Shown piece by piece: positions 7,101 through 16,715 of a stretch of 35,750 bases of DNA; positions within the stretch are counted from its first letter, which is position 1; every line of letters begins with the position of its first letter. The DNA is from an uncultured Ignavibacteriota bacterium. GTDB lineage: Bacteria > Bacteroidota > Ignavibacteria > Palsa-1295. The notes beneath the pieces were generated by a model. The model ran no database searches and was not told where the DNA came from. It saw only the letters and a list, made by a program, of their open reading frames with translations. Both the position numbers and the translations under genes were made by a program. The stretch lies in contig CAIUMP010000048.1 of the NCBI GenBank assembly GCA_903900335.1, forward strand, positions 1 to 35,750, in the 5' to 3' direction.

Positions 7101-7865
7101 ATGCTAAGTCGCCTAATATCATCGAAGAACATCGGACAGAAGGAAGGCTTTCGGTGGCGGGGAGAGGAAATCTCACGGCTCGAAGGACTCAGCGATGCCG
7201 TCTTCGCTTTTTCTGTCACGCTACTTATTGTCTCCGGCGAAGTACCGAAGACGTTCGATCAACTCGTGGTTGTGCTTCGGGCGTTTATTCCCTTTGCGGC
7301 GTGCTTCGCGCAGATAATGAGTGTGTGGTACATCCACTATCTCTACTATCGGCGGTATGGGCTAGAGGACTTCAAGTCCATTGTCCTTACGATGGTCCTG
7401 CTGTTTGTTGTGCTTGTTTATACGTATCCTCTCAAATTCGTGTTCATGTCTCTGTTCGCATCGATGGGATTATCGCGGGATGGTGAGAACTACATGCTTC
7501 ACAACTACGATGAGCTCGCGCAGCTCTTCACCGTATATGCGCTGGGCTATATCGCTGTCTTTGGGGTTTTCTATTTCATGCATCTGCATGCGTATCAGTC
7601 ACGACATTCGCTTCAATTGACTGAACTCGAGATCTGGGATACGAAGGTTGTCATGCGGGAGATGCTTATGTATTGCGGCGTGGGCGTCATTTCGCTCACG
7701 TTAGCGAATGTACTGGAAGGAGACTGGAGATCGCTGGCAGGCATCTCCTATTCGCTTATTGGCGTCGTCAGTTGGATCCACGGCACCTGGAGCCGCAAAC
7801 GACGGGAGGAGATCTATTTCCGGCTCTATCCGACGCAAGCTCCGGAAGCAAACACTACTTTGTGA
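7101..7865 (+). CDS. TMEM175-family (DUF1211) potassium channel-like membrane protein
   Basis: A 254-aa membrane protein with about six hydrophobic segments. Just before the first is RLEGLSDAVFAFSVTLLIV (residues 26-44). This is the TMEM175 hallmark (usually R-x3-F-S-D-x-V-x-A), with Phe replaced by Leu30. Bacterial relatives are K+-permeable channels that assemble as tetramers of one such domain. The C-terminus is basic and polar (TWSRKRREEIYFRLYP). A GTG directly precedes the chosen ATG; either could start. The gene is divergent from the flavin hydroxylase and converges on the 1230-aa secreted protein gene, overlapping its 3' end by 11 bp. Channel activity is inferred from the family only. 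Confidence 0.8.
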   Translation: MLSRLISSKNIGQKEGFRWRGEEISRLEGLSDAVFAFSVTLLIVSGEVPKTFDQLVVVLRAFIPFAACFAQIMSVWYIHYLYYRRYGLEDFKSIVLTMVLLFVVLVYTYPLKFVFMSLFASMGLSRDGENYMLHNYDELAQLFTVYALGYIAVFGVFYFMHLHAYQSRHSLQLTELEIWDTKVVMREMLMYCGVGVISLTLANVLEGDWRSLAGISYSLIGVVSWIHGTWSRKRREEIYFRLYPTQAPEANTTL

Positions 7866-10800
7866 TCGAGAATCGCCGCCCGAGTCTGCGTCCTTCCGAT
7901 TCAAGAACAAGCACGTACACTCCGCTGCTTGCCCTGAACGGATAGGTAATCTCCTGATCACCGACGTGCGGTGCATACGCGCCCAGATCACTCACGACAA
8001 CTCCGCGCATATCGGTAACACTGAAATGGAGGGGAGTCGAAGTCTGCGCCGTTATTCTCAAATGGAGAGCCGTTAATCCAGCAGTCTCCACAGCTTCAAC
8101 ACGATTCAGCGACACGGGTAAATTCAGTAAGGCATCACCATACAACGAGTCTCCACAGAACGGAGCGATGGAACACGCGACGCCACCGATGACCATTGAT
8201 GACAAGACGCAGCTTGCGAAGGTGGTATCGCCGTCATTGAACGAAGAACTCGTAAGTTGAACGTTCGTGGAGTGCGGCTCGGCGAAATGGGTTGTGAATG
8301 ATACTACCGCAAGCGGAGTGCGGGTATCCAACGCGTGGGAAGTAGAGCTGACGAGCCGAACATCATCCGTGGGTTGCGGAGCTGTCGTCCAATTTGCATT
8401 ACTCCTAATGCCCTGGAGGTCGAGCAGATCGTGATCGTAACCGAGGCGCGCTGCTATCTTGACAGGACCGGAAGAATCCGGTATATCATCCAGCGACATG
8501 AGCGCGATCGAGAGCGTATCGCCCGGCAACCGTGACACCACGGTTGATCCGTCCAGAGCTCGCAACGTGAGCCGGGCGAGTAGTGGCCGTGTTGTCGTCA
8601 TACTGGAAATAGGAATATCTCGAACGATCCTCCCATCCGAAGTAGTGTAATGGATCGCCGCTGTTCGCGACGTAGTGTCATCTGCATTGAAGAGGACATC
8701 AAATGCGACACTGCTATTTGCTGGAATAACGAACGGTACAGCCCTCGGAGAGATGATGCCAAATGCTGTCGAGTCCGTAAGGTGCAGATCATTTACTTCC
8801 AGCGGCCCGCATGTCCTGTTACGCAGCACAAACTTCTTGACATCGCTGGAGCAGAGTTTTGCGTGAAAGACAGTATCCGTATATGACGCCAGAACCTCAT
8901 CGCCTTTGATCGGTGCAGTAATGGCACGGAGTGGGAGTGTAGTATCTATTCCGGCACCAGTTAAATGGAGCGAAGCATCAGAAGCAGAATCACTGTTCGT
9001 CTGGATATGGATGTGCACCTGTGCCGAATGTCCGGGGGCAAGTCGCGTTGGAAGCGATGAGACATCTGCCGTAAACCACGATGTACCAGATAAGTCCGCA
9101 CGTGCGATCGTGATCGTATCACAGAGCGAGACGTTAGTGATCGTTACCGACGTGTCATGATCCGAACACGGGTCGAGATCTGTCATCGAGACGGAGGCAA
9201 TGCTCATGGTGACGTGTGGAACATCTGGTATCACATAGCCATGGAGCGCAACGGTGAGAGCCTGGGGCGTATTGCTGGAATCCAAGAAGAAGAGCGTGAG
9301 CGAATCCAGTTTATCACCAGGGGTGCGCGGTTTGAAGCGTACGCGAACTTCCACACTGTCGCCTGGTCCCAGCGCATCGCCAACTGACGGGCTCGCAGAG
9401 ATAAAATCGAGGTAACTTGATGCCACGATTTCAGTGACCCTCGTTGGCTTGCAGGATTCATTCCGAATGAATACAGATCGTTCTGACTCGTTACAGATCA
9501 ACAAGGAATCGAACTCCATCGCATCGGCCGAGAGCGTGGCCTTTGAAAGATCGTAGGCACTCGTATGTATCTGGATCGAGGTGTCGATGTTCGATGAAGC
9601 AGAGTGCATATTTATCCCAAGTATCGCCGTCTTGCTCAGTGGCAGATCGGGAGCATACTCCATTATGATCGAATCACTCTCACCGGGATTTATCGTATCC
9701 GGGTAGCTGGGCTGCGAAAGTATCCTAAGCTCTGGTATCGGTATGATCCAGTGCGGTGACTCGCAGATCATACGAAAGCAACCGAGGTTGTGAATCGGGA
9801 TTGTGTACTTCCTCTTTGCGCAAATGTTTGTCGGCGCGACGACTGCGAGCCGGGGAAGCCCCGGTGTGACCGGGCCATCGCGCGGCACATAAAGGGCTGC
9901 TGGCATCTGTAGGTGTGTAACGACACCCGCTACCTCCGTTACCACATCGATCATCGTGAGGAAGGTGTCTCGTGTTTCACCCGAAGCGGAAATCGCGATG
10001 GGCAGACTGCCAAACGGAAGCAGCGTTGTTGGCAGCTTCGTCATCACATGGAAGTGAACGGAATCCAGCGGATGCACCGCGAGGATCGTGACGGAATCAC
10101 ATTTTCCGTTGAGAGCGGTGAAGATCCCAACTTCCGGCTTGCAAGCCGATTTTGCATTCATGATCAGCGGAGAGTGGTCGAAAAGCACACTTATGCGCCG
10201 GTCGCGCGAGGCATAGAGAGTGATCGTCGTGTCGAAGAGCGTAACGCCAATCTGATAATGCAATGTGACAACAGCTGAGTCCTTCGCGGCAGAAGGCCGA
10301 TAGATCACATGCAACGGGACAAAACTGGTATCATCGAACGTGAATGTGTAGGGCAGTGCCGCATGTTCAAGATCGTGATACTTCCGATCGTGGAACCATG
10401 CCGTGTCATAGAATTGGAACGGACCAGCGGGCTGAAACACCCGTAATCCCTTCGTGCTCCGTATGCTGTCGAAATCATACCCTAGCAGCTTAGTGGTCTG
10501 GCACGTGGTTACTCCGGTAATCATGATGGTCGTGTCGAGTCCGCTGCATCCAATGGTGAGAATGCTGGGCAGCGGTCCCTTGACGGCAATACGACCCTCC
10601 GGCGGACGGTCAATGTCCACCAGCTTATAAACGCCGCCATCAGCACCTCCAGCATAGACAGTCGTCCCAACAGAGTAGAACCGTGTGTCGGATTGATTGC
10701 CGGGGCCTCCGAGTGAGTGCCAGGTATAGCCTTCATCATTCGAATAGTAGAGTCCGGAATCCGACTGCGCATAGAGCTGCCCACAAACACCACGAATGTC

Positions 10801-11547
10801 CCCCGTTGGCCGACGCGGCAGGCTTCCGCGCGTCTTCCACACATTGCCGCCATCGGTCGAGCAGAAGACCTGCCAGCTCGCTTCGCTAACCATGAAGAAG
10901 ATAGAAGGCCCAGCGGCCATAGGATTCCAGCACTCCACTGCCGTCGGGCTTGGAAGCCATGTGAGGCCACCATCGTGCGTGTAGAACATCCCGCCGTTGA
11001 AGCAGCTGATCACGCCGACCAGCCCTGTACTAAAGACGATGCCATTTAAGTAGATTGGTCCGGCCTTCGTCCATGTCGCACCGTTGTCTGGTGAATAGCG
11101 AAAGTAATCATCGGGGCTGGACATGAAGAGACGATTATTCGCCGGATTGTAGGCAATGTCGAAGCGGTTGCCCCAGGTGTTGACACCGAGTTGGGTCCAC
11201 GTGTTGCCGCCGTCGTGCGTCTCGTAGCAGCCCGGCTTGTTGAGTTGCCGACACGTCAGCCAACCATTTGTTGCATCCTTGAAGACGAAGGAGGTTACGG
11301 GCCCTTTGATCGGAAGCACAACGTTCGATGCCTGCCAGCTTCTGCCAAAATCTACCGTGTGATACACTTTTCCGTCCTGAGTGCCAGCCACACCGATACC
11401 GGGCTGCCCTTGCTTGTCCAGAAAATGGACACACACCACCTCGGAGTCGAACTTCGCGATCTGTACCCAACTCTGCGCGCACGCATTCTTCGGGGAGACG
11501 AAATTCCCGAGAGCTAGGATGACAAGAATGTACGCGAGTATTTTCAT
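7855..11547 (-). CDS. Large T9SS-secreted protein: Asp-box repeats, anchor-D-type beta domains, sorting domain
   Basis: 1230 aa from the ATG at 11547. It has a signal peptide (MKILAYILVILALG ... CAQ). Residues about 30-330 hold at least six Asp-box/BNR (YCF48-like) motifs: VDFGRSWQ, HDGGNTWTQ, PDNGATWT, HDGGLTWL, TDGGNVWK and NDEGYTWH. This implies a six- to seven-bladed propeller. The middle has repeated ASH/choice-of-anchor-D-like modules with the pattern 'C...V.I.N....C....I..........F......LAPGDS'. A cohesin-like segment follows (TLSIALMSLDDIPDSSG ... ARLGYDHDLLDLQGI, about 1010-1070). The last 75 residues are a T9SS type-A-like sorting domain (VTDMRGVVVSDLG ... SSGVYVLVLE ... GRRFSITK). 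It is exported and probably surface-bound or released. Its ligand is unknown. The 12 codons upstream of 11547 are not signal-like and are excluded. Confidence 0.85.
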   Translation of the reverse strand: MKILAYILVILALGNFVSPKNACAQSWVQIAKFDSEVVCVHFLDKQGQPGIGVAGTQDGKVYHTVDFGRSWQASNVVLPIKGPVTSFVFKDATNGWLTCRQLNKPGCYETHDGGNTWTQLGVNTWGNRFDIAYNPANNRLFMSSPDDYFRYSPDNGATWTKAGPIYLNGIVFSTGLVGVISCFNGGMFYTHDGGLTWLPSPTAVECWNPMAAGPSIFFMVSEASWQVFCSTDGGNVWKTRGSLPRRPTGDIRGVCGQLYAQSDSGLYYSNDEGYTWHSLGGPGNQSDTRFYSVGTTVYAGGADGGVYKLVDIDRPPEGRIAVKGPLPSILTIGCSGLDTTIMITGVTTCQTTKLLGYDFDSIRSTKGLRVFQPAGPFQFYDTAWFHDRKYHDLEHAALPYTFTFDDTSFVPLHVIYRPSAAKDSAVVTLHYQIGVTLFDTTITLYASRDRRISVLFDHSPLIMNAKSACKPEVGIFTALNGKCDSVTILAVHPLDSVHFHVMTKLPTTLLPFGSLPIAISASGETRDTFLTMIDVVTEVAGVVTHLQMPAALYVPRDGPVTPGLPRLAVVAPTNICAKRKYTIPIHNLGCFRMICESPHWIIPIPELRILSQPSYPDTINPGESDSIIMEYAPDLPLSKTAILGINMHSASSNIDTSIQIHTSAYDLSKATLSADAMEFDSLLICNESERSVFIRNESCKPTRVTEIVASSYLDFISASPSVGDALGPGDSVEVRVRFKPRTPGDKLDSLTLFFLDSSNTPQALTVALHGYVIPDVPHVTMSIASVSMTDLDPCSDHDTSVTITNVSLCDTITIARADLSGTSWFTADVSSLPTRLAPGHSAQVHIHIQTNSDSASDASLHLTGAGIDTTLPLRAITAPIKGDEVLASYTDTVFHAKLCSSDVKKFVLRNRTCGPLEVNDLHLTDSTAFGIISPRAVPFVIPANSSVAFDVLFNADDTTSRTAAIHYTTSDGRIVRDIPISSMTTTRPLLARLTLRALDGSTVVSRLPGDTLSIALMSLDDIPDSSGPVKIAARLGYDHDLLDLQGIRSNANWTTAPQPTDDVRLVSSTSHALDTRTPLAVVSFTTHFAEPHSTNVQLTSSSFNDGDTTFASCVLSSMVIGGVACSIAPFCGDSLYGDALLNLPVSLNRVEAVETAGLTALHLRITAQTSTPLHFSVTDMRGVVVSDLGAYAPHVGDQEITYPFRASSGVYVLVLESEGRRLGRRFSITK

Positions 11548-11822
11548 AAACACAACCTTCCGTAAGGACAATCGGATAACCACATCCTATCTTCCCTGAC
11601 CTGGAGAGTTCGACCTATTTCGAAGAGATATAAGTGCATTCACGAGAAAAAGGTTTGCCTGGACTCGCATGGCCCCGAACTGATCGGAGCGGAGCTTTCT
11701 GCATTCCCCGATAATACCCGTTCCAGAGGCTGGCACGACAGTTGGAGATTATTGCTTAGTTGTTATTGGTGCACCGATATCGTGGTCGTTCGGTGACGCC
11801 TAATTCACATTTCATTTCACGC

Positions 11823-12689
11823 GTGTCGAACAATGCTTCGTTTTCAGGAAGTCAAGAACGCGCCGCCGAGCTCAATGCTCAGGCGGCGGAGGATGCCCTC
11901 GTATCCAGGATACCTGACTTAGATGACGCTTCTCCGGAAGAGATCGCTGCCGAGCGGTTGCCTCGTGAGGCCGCGAGACAACATGAGCGTGAAGAAGCGA
12001 TCAGGTTAAGGGTCGTGGAAGAAGAAGCGGCGCTTGAGGCGCTGGCCGCAGAAGCACAAGCTTCCATACCGAAGCCCGAAAGCCAGGGCGATCCGCTTCC
12101 AAAAGTCGGCAAGGGAAGACAGCGGGTCCGACGATGGGTAGAAATTGGGAAGAGTAAGAAGACACCGCGCCTCCTCCTCCAGATCTGGCAAAGCGATTAC
12201 AGCATTATCGGCTTTGTGATCACGATGGCGACTTTTACCCTGATGAAGGACACCGGCTATGGCCCGATCGGCGTGCTGTTCTTCCTCGTCGCAATGGCCG
12301 AGATCGACGCGATCCTCTCCATCTTCGTCGTTCGACTCTCCTTCCATCAGAACAAACACGGCTTTTACCGCACGGAAGATTTCGAACGAGATTGGCTGCG
12401 ATATCGAATGTTGTTGAGCATGACGAAGGCAGCGCTATTGTTCGTTGTCGCGACGAGTTGCGGGGCTTCCGCGACGATCGCCTGTTTCGTAATGTGGTTC
12501 TTCACTACCACGTTGCGACTTCGCTATATCATCCTACGTTGGTCCATGGACGACCACTATCCCGATCTGCAACGCTGGAGCGTCTTCGCTATTCTGAGCG
12601 AGGCCGGCATCCAACCAAAACTTCGGAATTTCAATATCCTCGCAATTTTGGGAGTTCTGATCGGGTTTGGGATCGCGTTCTTGTTCTGA
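11823..12689 (+). CDS. Orphan membrane protein with charged N-terminal coiled coil and C-terminal membrane segments
   Basis: About 288 aa from a GTG at 11823; the frame is open from a TTG at 11760 and there is no ATG until codon 155 of the longer frame, so the start is unsure. Residues about 10-90 are Ala/Glu/Arg-rich and heptad-like (ERAAELNAQAAEDALVSR, REAARQHEREEAIRLRVVE), a probable coiled coil facing the cytoplasm. A basic linker (GKGRQRVRRWVEIGKSKKTPR) follows, then about four hydrophobic segments (SIIGFVITMATFTL, GPIGVLFFLVAMAEI, ALLFVVATSCGASATIACFVM and the C-terminal ILAILGVLIGFGIAFLF). I do not recognise the family. It is divergent from the large secreted protein and 120 bp upstream of the beta-lactamase-like gene. 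Confidence 0.7.
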   Translation: MSNNASFSGSQERAAELNAQAAEDALVSRIPDLDDASPEEIAAERLPREAARQHEREEAIRLRVVEEEAALEALAAEAQASIPKPESQGDPLPKVGKGRQRVRRWVEIGKSKKTPRLLLQIWQSDYSIIGFVITMATFTLMKDTGYGPIGVLFFLVAMAEIDAILSIFVVRLSFHQNKHGFYRTEDFERDWLRYRMLLSMTKAALLFVVATSCGASATIACFVMWFFTTTLRLRYIILRWSMDDHYPDLQRWSVFAILSEAGIQPKLRNFNILAILGVLIGFGIAFLF

Positions 12690-12809
12690 GCCCGATGAGA
12701 AGCGTGTGACGAGCGCACACGCTTAGTATTGACCGGGATGAGAATTATGCTATGCGGCAATGCGTTGCTTCGACGTACCACCTGAGGTTGTCTAATTCTC
12801 GTTATCCTT

Positions 12810-14246
12810 ATGAGATCAAAAGTTGGTTTGGTCGTCCTGTTCCTTCTCATCTCCGGGCCAGTTGTTGCGCAATGGAGCCCCATAGATCCGTTCGGCAATT
12901 ACGATACGACACTCGGCTCCCGCATTCACGCCGCAATGCTGGCGATCTACAACAAAACGTTTACATACGAGCAGCATGGCGTCGTGGCGAGTGTGATCGT
13001 GCCCGGGCTTCCGCAATGGAACGGAGCCGTCGGCACAGAAGACGATGCGAATCCGATGGCACCGGACTACTACTTCGAGATCGGCGAGTGTACGAAGACG
13101 TTCGTGGCTACGCTCATCCTCCAGCTCGAGGATTCTGGCAAGCTTTCCATTCGAGACCCGATCTACAAGTATTTGCCCAGCTATCCAAATGTTGATCCCG
13201 GCATCACGATCAAGCAATTATTGGAGCACTCCAGCGGCACGTACGATTACATTCATGATGATCCCGCCAACACGTTGCTGATCGATGCCTACTTCGCCAA
13301 CCAATCCAAACGCTGGACGGTGGACGAGATCCTACAAAATTACGTCAAAACACGCGTCTTCACCGCCGGAGCTGATTACAAATTCTCCAACACCGATTAT
13401 CTCCTGCTCGGTCTCATAGCAGAGAAGGTAACGGGGAATGCACTCTCGGCTGAAATTCACCGTCGATTCCTTGCACCGCTTGGACTGACCCATACCTTAT
13501 GCTGCTGGAGTGATTCGCTTCCTACCGGCTTCGCTCATAACTACACCGCTGCACCAGATGAGTTCACCCCATCCAACGATTACTTCGGTACCGACAAGAG
13601 CGCCCAACTGACAATGGCAAACGCCGCGGCCGGCATGGTTTCCACACCATCGGATCTGGCGAAGTGGGCCGACGCATTGTATAGTTGGAAATTCCTAAGT
13701 CATCAGGCACTCGCAGAGATGTTAGCTTTCAACAAGTGGACGGACGGCTCTTACTATGGCCTAGGGGCAGCTCGGATCGGCTTCAGCACCAAAGCGTTTT
13801 ACGGTCACGAAGGATCGCTGCCAGGCTTTCACACCATGCTGATATCCAATCCGAGCGACAGCATAACCGTTGCGCTCTATATGAACTCAGATATGGATTC
13901 GACCGACATGAATTGCAGTAACTTTGCGCGAGCCATCGTAAACCAGATCTATTCTCCGAATGCCACGGTTCGGGCCCCATCGAGCTCGACCAAGAATGCT
14001 GCCTTTGTTTATCCCAATCCTGTCTCTGAAACCACCTGCATTACTTTCGATCAGAATATTTCCGGCGAAGCATTTTTTACCCTATATGATGTCATGGGGC
14101 ATCAGGTTCGGATGTTGCGCGACGCTTCCGGTACTGTTGGTCACCACTCGCTTACCCTATTACGCGGGGACTTGGCCGCGGGTGCTTACCACTATGTGTT
14201 GAACTGGCCGGAAGGTACGCGGTCGGGAAATCTGGTGATCGAGTAA
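12810..14246 (+). CDS. Secreted beta-lactamase-fold protein with substituted active site and T9SS sorting domain
   Basis: 478 aa. Signal peptide (residues 1-20, ending PVVAQ), then a class C beta-lactamase/esterase-type domain (about 35-385), then a T9SS sorting domain beginning FVYPNPVSETT (about 400) and ending GNLVIE. Family context is clear: ILQLEDSGKLSIRDPIYKYL, ITIKQLLEHSSG, NTDYLLLGLIAEKVTG. However, the SxxK motif is replaced by E93-C94-T95-K96 (normally IGSxTK), so Glu occupies the nucleophile site. The YxN motif reads F192-S193-N194. The HxG motif (His333-Glu334-Gly335) is intact. It is therefore probably a non-hydrolytic binding protein, unless Cys94 acts in place of Ser. The start follows from the signal peptide. 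It converges on the DUF3052 gene with 15 bp between. Confidence 0.88.
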   Translation: MRSKVGLVVLFLLISGPVVAQWSPIDPFGNYDTTLGSRIHAAMLAIYNKTFTYEQHGVVASVIVPGLPQWNGAVGTEDDANPMAPDYYFEIGECTKTFVATLILQLEDSGKLSIRDPIYKYLPSYPNVDPGITIKQLLEHSSGTYDYIHDDPANTLLIDAYFANQSKRWTVDEILQNYVKTRVFTAGADYKFSNTDYLLLGLIAEKVTGNALSAEIHRRFLAPLGLTHTLCCWSDSLPTGFAHNYTAAPDEFTPSNDYFGTDKSAQLTMANAAAGMVSTPSDLAKWADALYSWKFLSHQALAEMLAFNKWTDGSYYGLGAARIGFSTKAFYGHEGSLPGFHTMLISNPSDSITVALYMNSDMDSTDMNCSNFARAIVNQIYSPNATVRAPSSSTKNAAFVYPNPVSETTCITFDQNISGEAFFTLYDVMGHQVRMLRDASGTVGHHSLTLLRGDLAAGAYHYVLNWPEGTRSGNLVIE

Positions 14247-14261
14247 AGTGCGTTTGCGGCT

Positions 14262-14702
14262 CTATCGATCTGAGAGACGGTAGACGAACTTCAGCCCACT
14301 CCAGGTTTCATCAATCGCACAGACTTTCACATCCACAAGACCGTTTGCCAGGCCGATCTCCCGAATGATATTCTCGTTGAGATCGGTCGCTACTTTGGCA
14401 GTCTTTTTGGGCCAGGAGATCCATAGGGTGCCATTCTTTTCGAGTCGCGAAACGAGAATCGGAAAGATGTCTCGCAGGGCGATCATGCTCGGCGTGAAAA
14501 AGTGCAGGAAGGTGTAGGCCGAAAGATCAAGCTCGGTGTCGAACGCATCTGTTCCGAGCAGCCCTGCGTAGCCCGGCGGGGCTTCGATTACCGCTGCGAC
14601 CATTCCTTCCTTCATTCCGAGCTTATCCCGTAAGGATCGGAGGGAGTAGCCCGCTGTGGACACTGGAGCCGCCTGTTTGATCTTCTGCTTTTTGGATGGC
14701 AT
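14262..14702 (-). CDS. DUF3052 domain protein
   Basis: 146 aa, cytoplasmic. After a Lys/Gln-rich N-terminus (MPSKKQKIKQ) comes a DUF3052 domain with its usual signatures: AGYSLRSLRDKLGMKEGM (17-34), IEAPPGYAGLLG (39-50), LHFFTPS, then the strongest block TLWISWPKKTAKVATDLNE (92-110), REIGLANGLVDVKVCAIDET and WSGLKFVYR at the end. The family is widespread but has no assigned biochemical role. It stands alone here, between two convergently or divergently placed genes, and full length is present. The family call is confident; the function is unknown. Confidence 0.87.
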   Translation of the reverse strand: MPSKKQKIKQAAPVSTAGYSLRSLRDKLGMKEGMVAAVIEAPPGYAGLLGTDAFDTELDLSAYTFLHFFTPSMIALRDIFPILVSRLEKNGTLWISWPKKTAKVATDLNENIIREIGLANGLVDVKVCAIDETWSGLKFVYRLSDR

Positions 14703-14918
14703 CTTTCAGTAATCTCAACACGCACATTCTGTATCATGATCGTGGTCGCCCTAACTGGAACCGGCGACCAGCTATTAAAATCAGGCTAAGGTCTAAAGGT
14801 TCATTCGAATTGCTGGCGCAAGGGCACTCTGGTAGGCTCCTCCGCTCCTCGCGAAGCCTCGATAGGCGTTCCTCAGGCCGGACTCAGACCCGCCATCGAT
14901 GTGTTGCATTCACACATC
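14703..14918. other. Divergent intergenic region, no gene seen
   Basis: 216 bp between the DUF3052 gene and the exporter-like gene. It contains a weakly palindromic GC-rich patch near 14828-14885 reminiscent of the dispersed repeats elsewhere in the contig, but no convincing gene or promoter motif. Confidence 0.4.
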
Positions 14919-16559
14919 ATGTTCGTTACTATCGACTTCCAGCAAGTTCGCATCCTCGCGCGGTACGCCCTCAAAAGTGAGTGGCGTCAAATGAATAAGC
15001 GGGCTATCGGTAAACGGAGCAAGTCTTCCTCGTGGGGCGCTTACTGGAATTTCCTGCTCTATCTCTTCGCAGGTCTCCTCTTATTGAAGCTCTATCGCGG
15101 CAATGCATACGGCCCGACGTTCGTAACCGCCGCAAGTTTCGAGCTGTTAATGCTTGCCGTCGTTACCGCGAGCAATATCTTGCTCTCCTTCGGTTCTGGC
15201 TTCCTCGCTCCCGACGAACTACAGATCATCTCGCCAATGCCCATATCCAGCGAGACCTTCTTTGCGTCCCGGCTCGTAGTGCTGCTTACCTACAGTTGGG
15301 TGATCACGCTCCTCTTTATCGCTGGCACCACTATTGGCCTTCCGGTTCTTTACCACACCAGCCCGTGGCTCTCCCTTTCCCTTCTTGTTGCCGCGCTGGC
15401 ATCCAACACAGCAGCCGCGATGACGGTCGTGGTGATGTACGGTCTCGTTCTCAAGAAGCTCCCCAAGCAAACGCTCACTAAAGCGATGGGCTATGTACAG
15501 CTGACTGCCTCGCTTGTTACTGCGACAAGTCTCGTGATCCTGCCACGCGTTCAGCAAAGCATCAACTTTACGGACTGGACACTGGCGGCGAAACCCGCGC
15601 TGGCGCTGCTGCCTTCCTTCTGGTTCGGCTCTATCGCTGGCCTTGCGCTGGATGGCAACACCTGGTTTGGGTATCTCCTTGCCGGGCTTGCTCTGGTATC
15701 TGTGATCGGGCTTGCGGTAACGTCCTATTCGCTTCTGGGAAAACACTACACAACAGAAGTCGGCGAACTTGCTCAGAGCACAGCAACATTTGCAAAACAG
15801 GCAAAGCGGAAGCGCGATGGAGTTCTATTTAGAATTCTTCTCGGCGTAACTCGGTCGTTCGAAACGCGTGCGGTCCTAATGCTTATTCGTGCGCAATTCC
15901 GCTATGATACGAAATTCCGAATGTCGCTTCTTGCCACCTTGCCCCTAAGCTTCATTTACCTTTTACTCGCGCTGTTCCAGGGCGGGATCCACGATCCATT
16001 CACGGAAGGTTGGAAATCTGGGCTCAATGCGTATGCGTTGTACTTTGTGGCGCTGCTCATGCCGATCATTGTCATGCAGACTATCTCGCAGACGGAGAAT
16101 TTCAAAGCGGCGTGGATCTTCTTTGTCTCACCGATCGACCGCTCGAAGCTCTTACTCGCCGTTCGCAATACGCTTCTCATCACGATGATCCTACCCTACA
16201 TGCTCGGCCTGACGATCGTCTTTACTTTCTTCATGCCGGTTTCCCACGCTGTCCCCCACATCATCGTGCTTTCCGCGATCTCTGGCTTCATCTTTCAGGG
16301 ATTCGTGATGATCGCACCCCGAATGCCATTCGCACAACAGCGTCGGCCGAATCGCGGCAATCTTGGCAACGTCATGGGTATCCCTATTCTTGCTGGTTTT
16401 GGTGCGCTTCTGCTTGGTTTGGAGATGTTTTATGCGTATGGTGATTTCACCCGATTTTGGCTGAGCGTGGCGCTCCTCGTTACGCTTTCCGTCATAATGG
16501 AACAGGTCGTTCGTCTGAGGATTCGGCGGACGTTGGCACGGGAAGAATTCGAGATGTAG
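14919..16559 (+). CDS. Multi-spanning ABC-2/exporter-like membrane protein
   Basis: 546 aa with about 10-12 hydrophobic segments. The N-terminus has a cytoplasmic amphipathic part (VRILARYALKSEWRQMNKR). The motif APDELQIISPMPISSETFFASRL (about 98-120) is typical of large ABC-exporter permeases of the 12-TM type, where a 'P.E...L..LPIS...' sequence links transmembrane segments. A similar sequence, FVSPIDRSKLLLAVRN, appears in the second half, suggesting an internal duplication. No ATP-binding subunit is encoded nearby; it must be elsewhere if this is a transporter. The ATG at 14919 is preferred over a GTG 18 bp upstream. Alternative: a non-ABC membrane protein. The substrate is unknown. Confidence 0.72.
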   Translation: MFVTIDFQQVRILARYALKSEWRQMNKRAIGKRSKSSSWGAYWNFLLYLFAGLLLLKLYRGNAYGPTFVTAASFELLMLAVVTASNILLSFGSGFLAPDELQIISPMPISSETFFASRLVVLLTYSWVITLLFIAGTTIGLPVLYHTSPWLSLSLLVAALASNTAAAMTVVVMYGLVLKKLPKQTLTKAMGYVQLTASLVTATSLVILPRVQQSINFTDWTLAAKPALALLPSFWFGSIAGLALDGNTWFGYLLAGLALVSVIGLAVTSYSLLGKHYTTEVGELAQSTATFAKQAKRKRDGVLFRILLGVTRSFETRAVLMLIRAQFRYDTKFRMSLLATLPLSFIYLLLALFQGGIHDPFTEGWKSGLNAYALYFVALLMPIIVMQTISQTENFKAAWIFFVSPIDRSKLLLAVRNTLLITMILPYMLGLTIVFTFFMPVSHAVPHIIVLSAISGFIFQGFVMIAPRMPFAQQRRPNRGNLGNVMGIPILAGFGALLLGLEMFYAYGDFTRFWLSVALLVTLSVIMEQVVRLRIRRTLAREEFEM

Positions 16560-16715
16560 TTAGGTCCTCATTGTCAATCCGGCACGCAGACCCCTTCTCT
16601 GGGAGCCAAAGCCGACCCGAGAAGCGTTCAATCCGGGTGAATTACCGAACTTCCCGTGCAGCTTTGGTGATCCACTCGGCGTCACAGTCTCAATCCCTTT
16701 ACGATTCAAGATACC
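16560..16715. other. Intergenic region, nothing recognised
   Basis: 156 bp upstream of the subtilase gene. No repeat, terminator or RNA gene is apparent; it presumably holds the subtilase promoter. Confidence 0.35.
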
